DNA from: Plasmodium malariae
Taxonomy: Eukaryota; Apicomplexa; Aconoidasida; Haemosporida; Plasmodiidae
Direction of reading: 5' to 3'
Length of the DNA: 64,000 nucleotides
Assembly: GCF_900090045.1 (NCBI RefSeq)
Contig: NC_041786.1
Location: 387,501-451,500, forward strand
Position numbers and translations under genes: made by a program. A model generated the notes under the pieces. It ran no database searches and was not told where the DNA came from. It saw nothing but the letters and a program-made list of their open reading frames with translations. Positions 61,989 through 64,000 of the stretch are shown in pieces (the stretch's first letter is position 1; every line of letters starts with the position of its first letter).

Positions 61989-63607
61989 TATACATGTATA
62001 AATGTAACTTTCATATTTTATATTATTTCTTTATTTAACGCGTACTGTATTACAGTGGCAACTGTGCGTTATTCAATATAAAATTTTTACTCCAAGCAAA
62101 ATTTTACAAATATTGATAAAAAAAAATTTTCACTTTTTAAATTACAATTGTCCATTAGTTTTTTCATAAATATACGTTTGTGTACTTGTATATGTTTGGG
62201 AATATGTGTATATATATATATATATATATAATTCAAGAAAATATTTTTGAAATTTTTTCTTTTATGTTGTACGAGTTAACACGCTTAGTACCATATCTTC
62301 ACGAATAAATTATGTTAACATATAAATAATATAATAACTGCTTTTCCTTTTAGCAATATTCTTAAACAACTTAAAATTGTGTTACATTTATTGTAGTTAT
62401 ACTTTCTAATGTTTCTAGCAAACTGTAGAGCACATGAGATGTTGCACGACGTTAATTTTTATTTTTCACGAATAAATAATATATATATATATATATATAC
62501 ATACGTACATACATATATACCTTTTTTCTTTTTTTTTTAGTTGTAATTACCTATGTTTTTGTTTGTAATGAATAAGAAAAAACAAAACGTACATCGCACA
62601 TTATTATTTAATTTGTAAAAAAACATTTGTATACATCCATTTTATTATCCGAAGGGATAATAAAGCATGGTATTTTAGTTGAATTATGGTAAAGACAGCA
62701 CAAATATGAGGTTACATTTATTTTGTTTCGCTTATGGAAAAATTTTACAACACATTTTTACACTTGTAATATATAGATAACCCTTCTCTGCTATATTTAT
62801 AATTCCAAAAAAAATTTTTATTTAAATGCTAAATTTTTAATAAACCCTTAAAAGTTTCAATGTTTACCATTTAAAGAAAAACATATGTTCCCTCGGTTAA
62901 GTTTTATAAAGCACAGTAATTTTCATATTAAAAAAAAAAAAAGACGCGATTATGTGTACAACTGATGACAGTTGTATAAATTCATATTGTAGCTGCATAG
63001 TCATTATGAGAACTTCTGCACTTTAGAAATTTGCTCAAATAGTCAAAAAAATAAAACAAAAGATATTCCATAAAATTCGATAGAAATATCTGGAATGGTG
63101 GAGTTTCTTGTAAAGAATTTTCTTTATTTTTGTATGGTAATATAAATAATTTTACTCATTCTTTTATTTTCGCTTTTTTATGAATCTCTCATAAAAAAAA
63201 AAAAAAAAAAGACCTAGGAAAAAATTTGATATGAACATATTTTTCTTACATGGACAGAAAATAAAATTCTCCACTTTAAGAAAAAAAAAGTATATAAATA
63301 AATAAAAAATCGTTTTCAGTCTGTTTATAATTTAAACAGAAACAAGTTATACAATACAAACTTGCGTAATATATTTTGATTAAACGCTTTATATGTTATT
63401 AAGGACGTGTAAAATTATTAAAGTGTATGGTGAAATTTCTTAATATATATTTACAATACTATGAATTACAGCACCAAAAAAAAAAAAAAAAAAAAAAGTA
63501 TATATAAATATATATATATATAAATACTTTTATAAAGGAATATGTGCAATTGTATATTTATAGACGACACAAGATAAGAAAAAATAATAACAGTTCTCAG
63601 TTAACTA

Positions 63608-63644
63608 ATGAAGAATATTTCTTTTTTTAAAGAAGGGGAATTAG
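63608..63644 (+). CDS. Possible first exon of a downstream gene (low confidence)
   Basis: ATG 63608 starts a short balanced frame (MKNISFFKEGEL) ending at a GTAAAA donor at 63645. Unspliced, it stops after 25 codons (...IFNPPIVAASS). No partner exon can be identified before the window ends, so this may be chance. Confidence 0.2.
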
Positions 63645-64000
63645 GTAAAATATTTAATCCCCCAATAGTTGCTGCAAGCTCATAAATAGGCAATAATATA
63701 AGCACATAAACAAGCATACCGGTAAAAGTGCAAACAAGCAAACGAAAAAAGAGCAAATTTGCAAAATTGTAAAAGAGTAATAACCAAGCAGAATAAAATG
63801 TAAATATGCAAGAAGCAAAAAATGAATATATGTAAGCAGCAAAAAGTGAATATATGTAAGCAGCAAAAAGTGAATATATGCAAACGCTTAAACTGGTAAA
63901 CATATACAAGAATAAATACCAAAACATAAACAAATGCACAGTTTTAACCGTCTTCAAAAGTTTTACTTTTTTTTATGCCTTGATTTTTTTTTCCTTTATT
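63645..64000. other. Window-end sequence, mostly repeat-rich
   Basis: Non-repetitive until about 63810, then the 24-bp array, then ordinary AT-rich sequence to the end. Minus-strand open frames of 70-118 codons run through the repeat and are not credible genes. Confidence 0.5.
63811..63882. repeat. 24-bp tandem repeat
   Basis: Unit of GTAAGCAGCAAAAAGTGA followed by ATATAT, about three copies, the first more diverged (GCAAGAAGCAAAAAATGA). Confidence 0.88.

Larger units (their letters stand above)
60941..63607. other. AT-rich intergenic region upstream of SEC61A
   Basis: Contains the 11-bp array (61012-61217), (TA)n (61290-61313, 61938-61983, 62208-62230, 62479-62499), and poly-A/T runs. The SEC61A promoter presumably lies in the first kilobase. 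No gene supported. Confidence 0.6.

Overview
This window is nuclear DNA from a malaria parasite, genus Plasmodium. It is very A+T-rich, with long A/T homopolymers, (TA)n tracts and many minisatellites between genes. Coding exons are denser in G+C and rich in Lys/Asn, and introns follow GT..AG with AT-rich bodies. The gene set and order match my recollection of the chromosome-13 P48/45-P47-NT1 region of P. falciparum, but protein divergence and intergenic composition argue against P. falciparum itself. I cannot name the species; a malariae-like, ovale-like or simian parasite would fit.

Layout, left to right: a probable split gene for a small membrane protein (1138-3606, +, model tentative); the purine transporter NT1 (4955-6205, +); DNA topoisomerase III (8469-10477, -, frameshifted at a 17-A run); a seven-exon WDR92/DNAAF10 homologue (12997-15652, +); an Asn-rich unknown gene (16091-16630, -); the gamete surface 6-cysteine proteins P47 (19954-21246, +) and P48/45 (24407-25756, +); a small unknown protein (28018-28665, +); a probable PAF1 subunit (29538-31367, -); a giant VPS13 lipid-transfer protein (32915-49864, -, 5649 residues in one exon); ALBA2 (52277-53410, -, three exons); a MOG1/RANGRF homologue (57045-57551, +); and SEC61 alpha (59007-60940, -, with a 4-nt first exon). 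A possible first exon of another gene lies at 63608.

These are not operons. Each gene has its own AT-rich flanks, and intergenic gaps run from 0.4 to 3.6 kb. Functionally the centre is gamete biology: P47 and P48/45 are gamete adhesion/fertilisation proteins, and the WDR92 homologue belongs to an axonemal dynein assembly pathway that Plasmodium would need only for its flagellated male gamete. The rest are housekeeping functions: purine uptake, DNA decatenation, transcription elongation, membrane contact-site lipid transfer, chromatin/RNA binding, Ran cycle and ER translocation.

The most notable observations are the reconstructed WDR92 gene, the SEC61A micro-exon, the MOG1 and PAF1 assignments, the TOP3 frameshift, several higher-order minisatellites (two built from related decamers in opposite orientation), and coding-like islands between P47 and P48/45. 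I see no tRNA, rRNA, CRISPR array, transposon or viral sequence.
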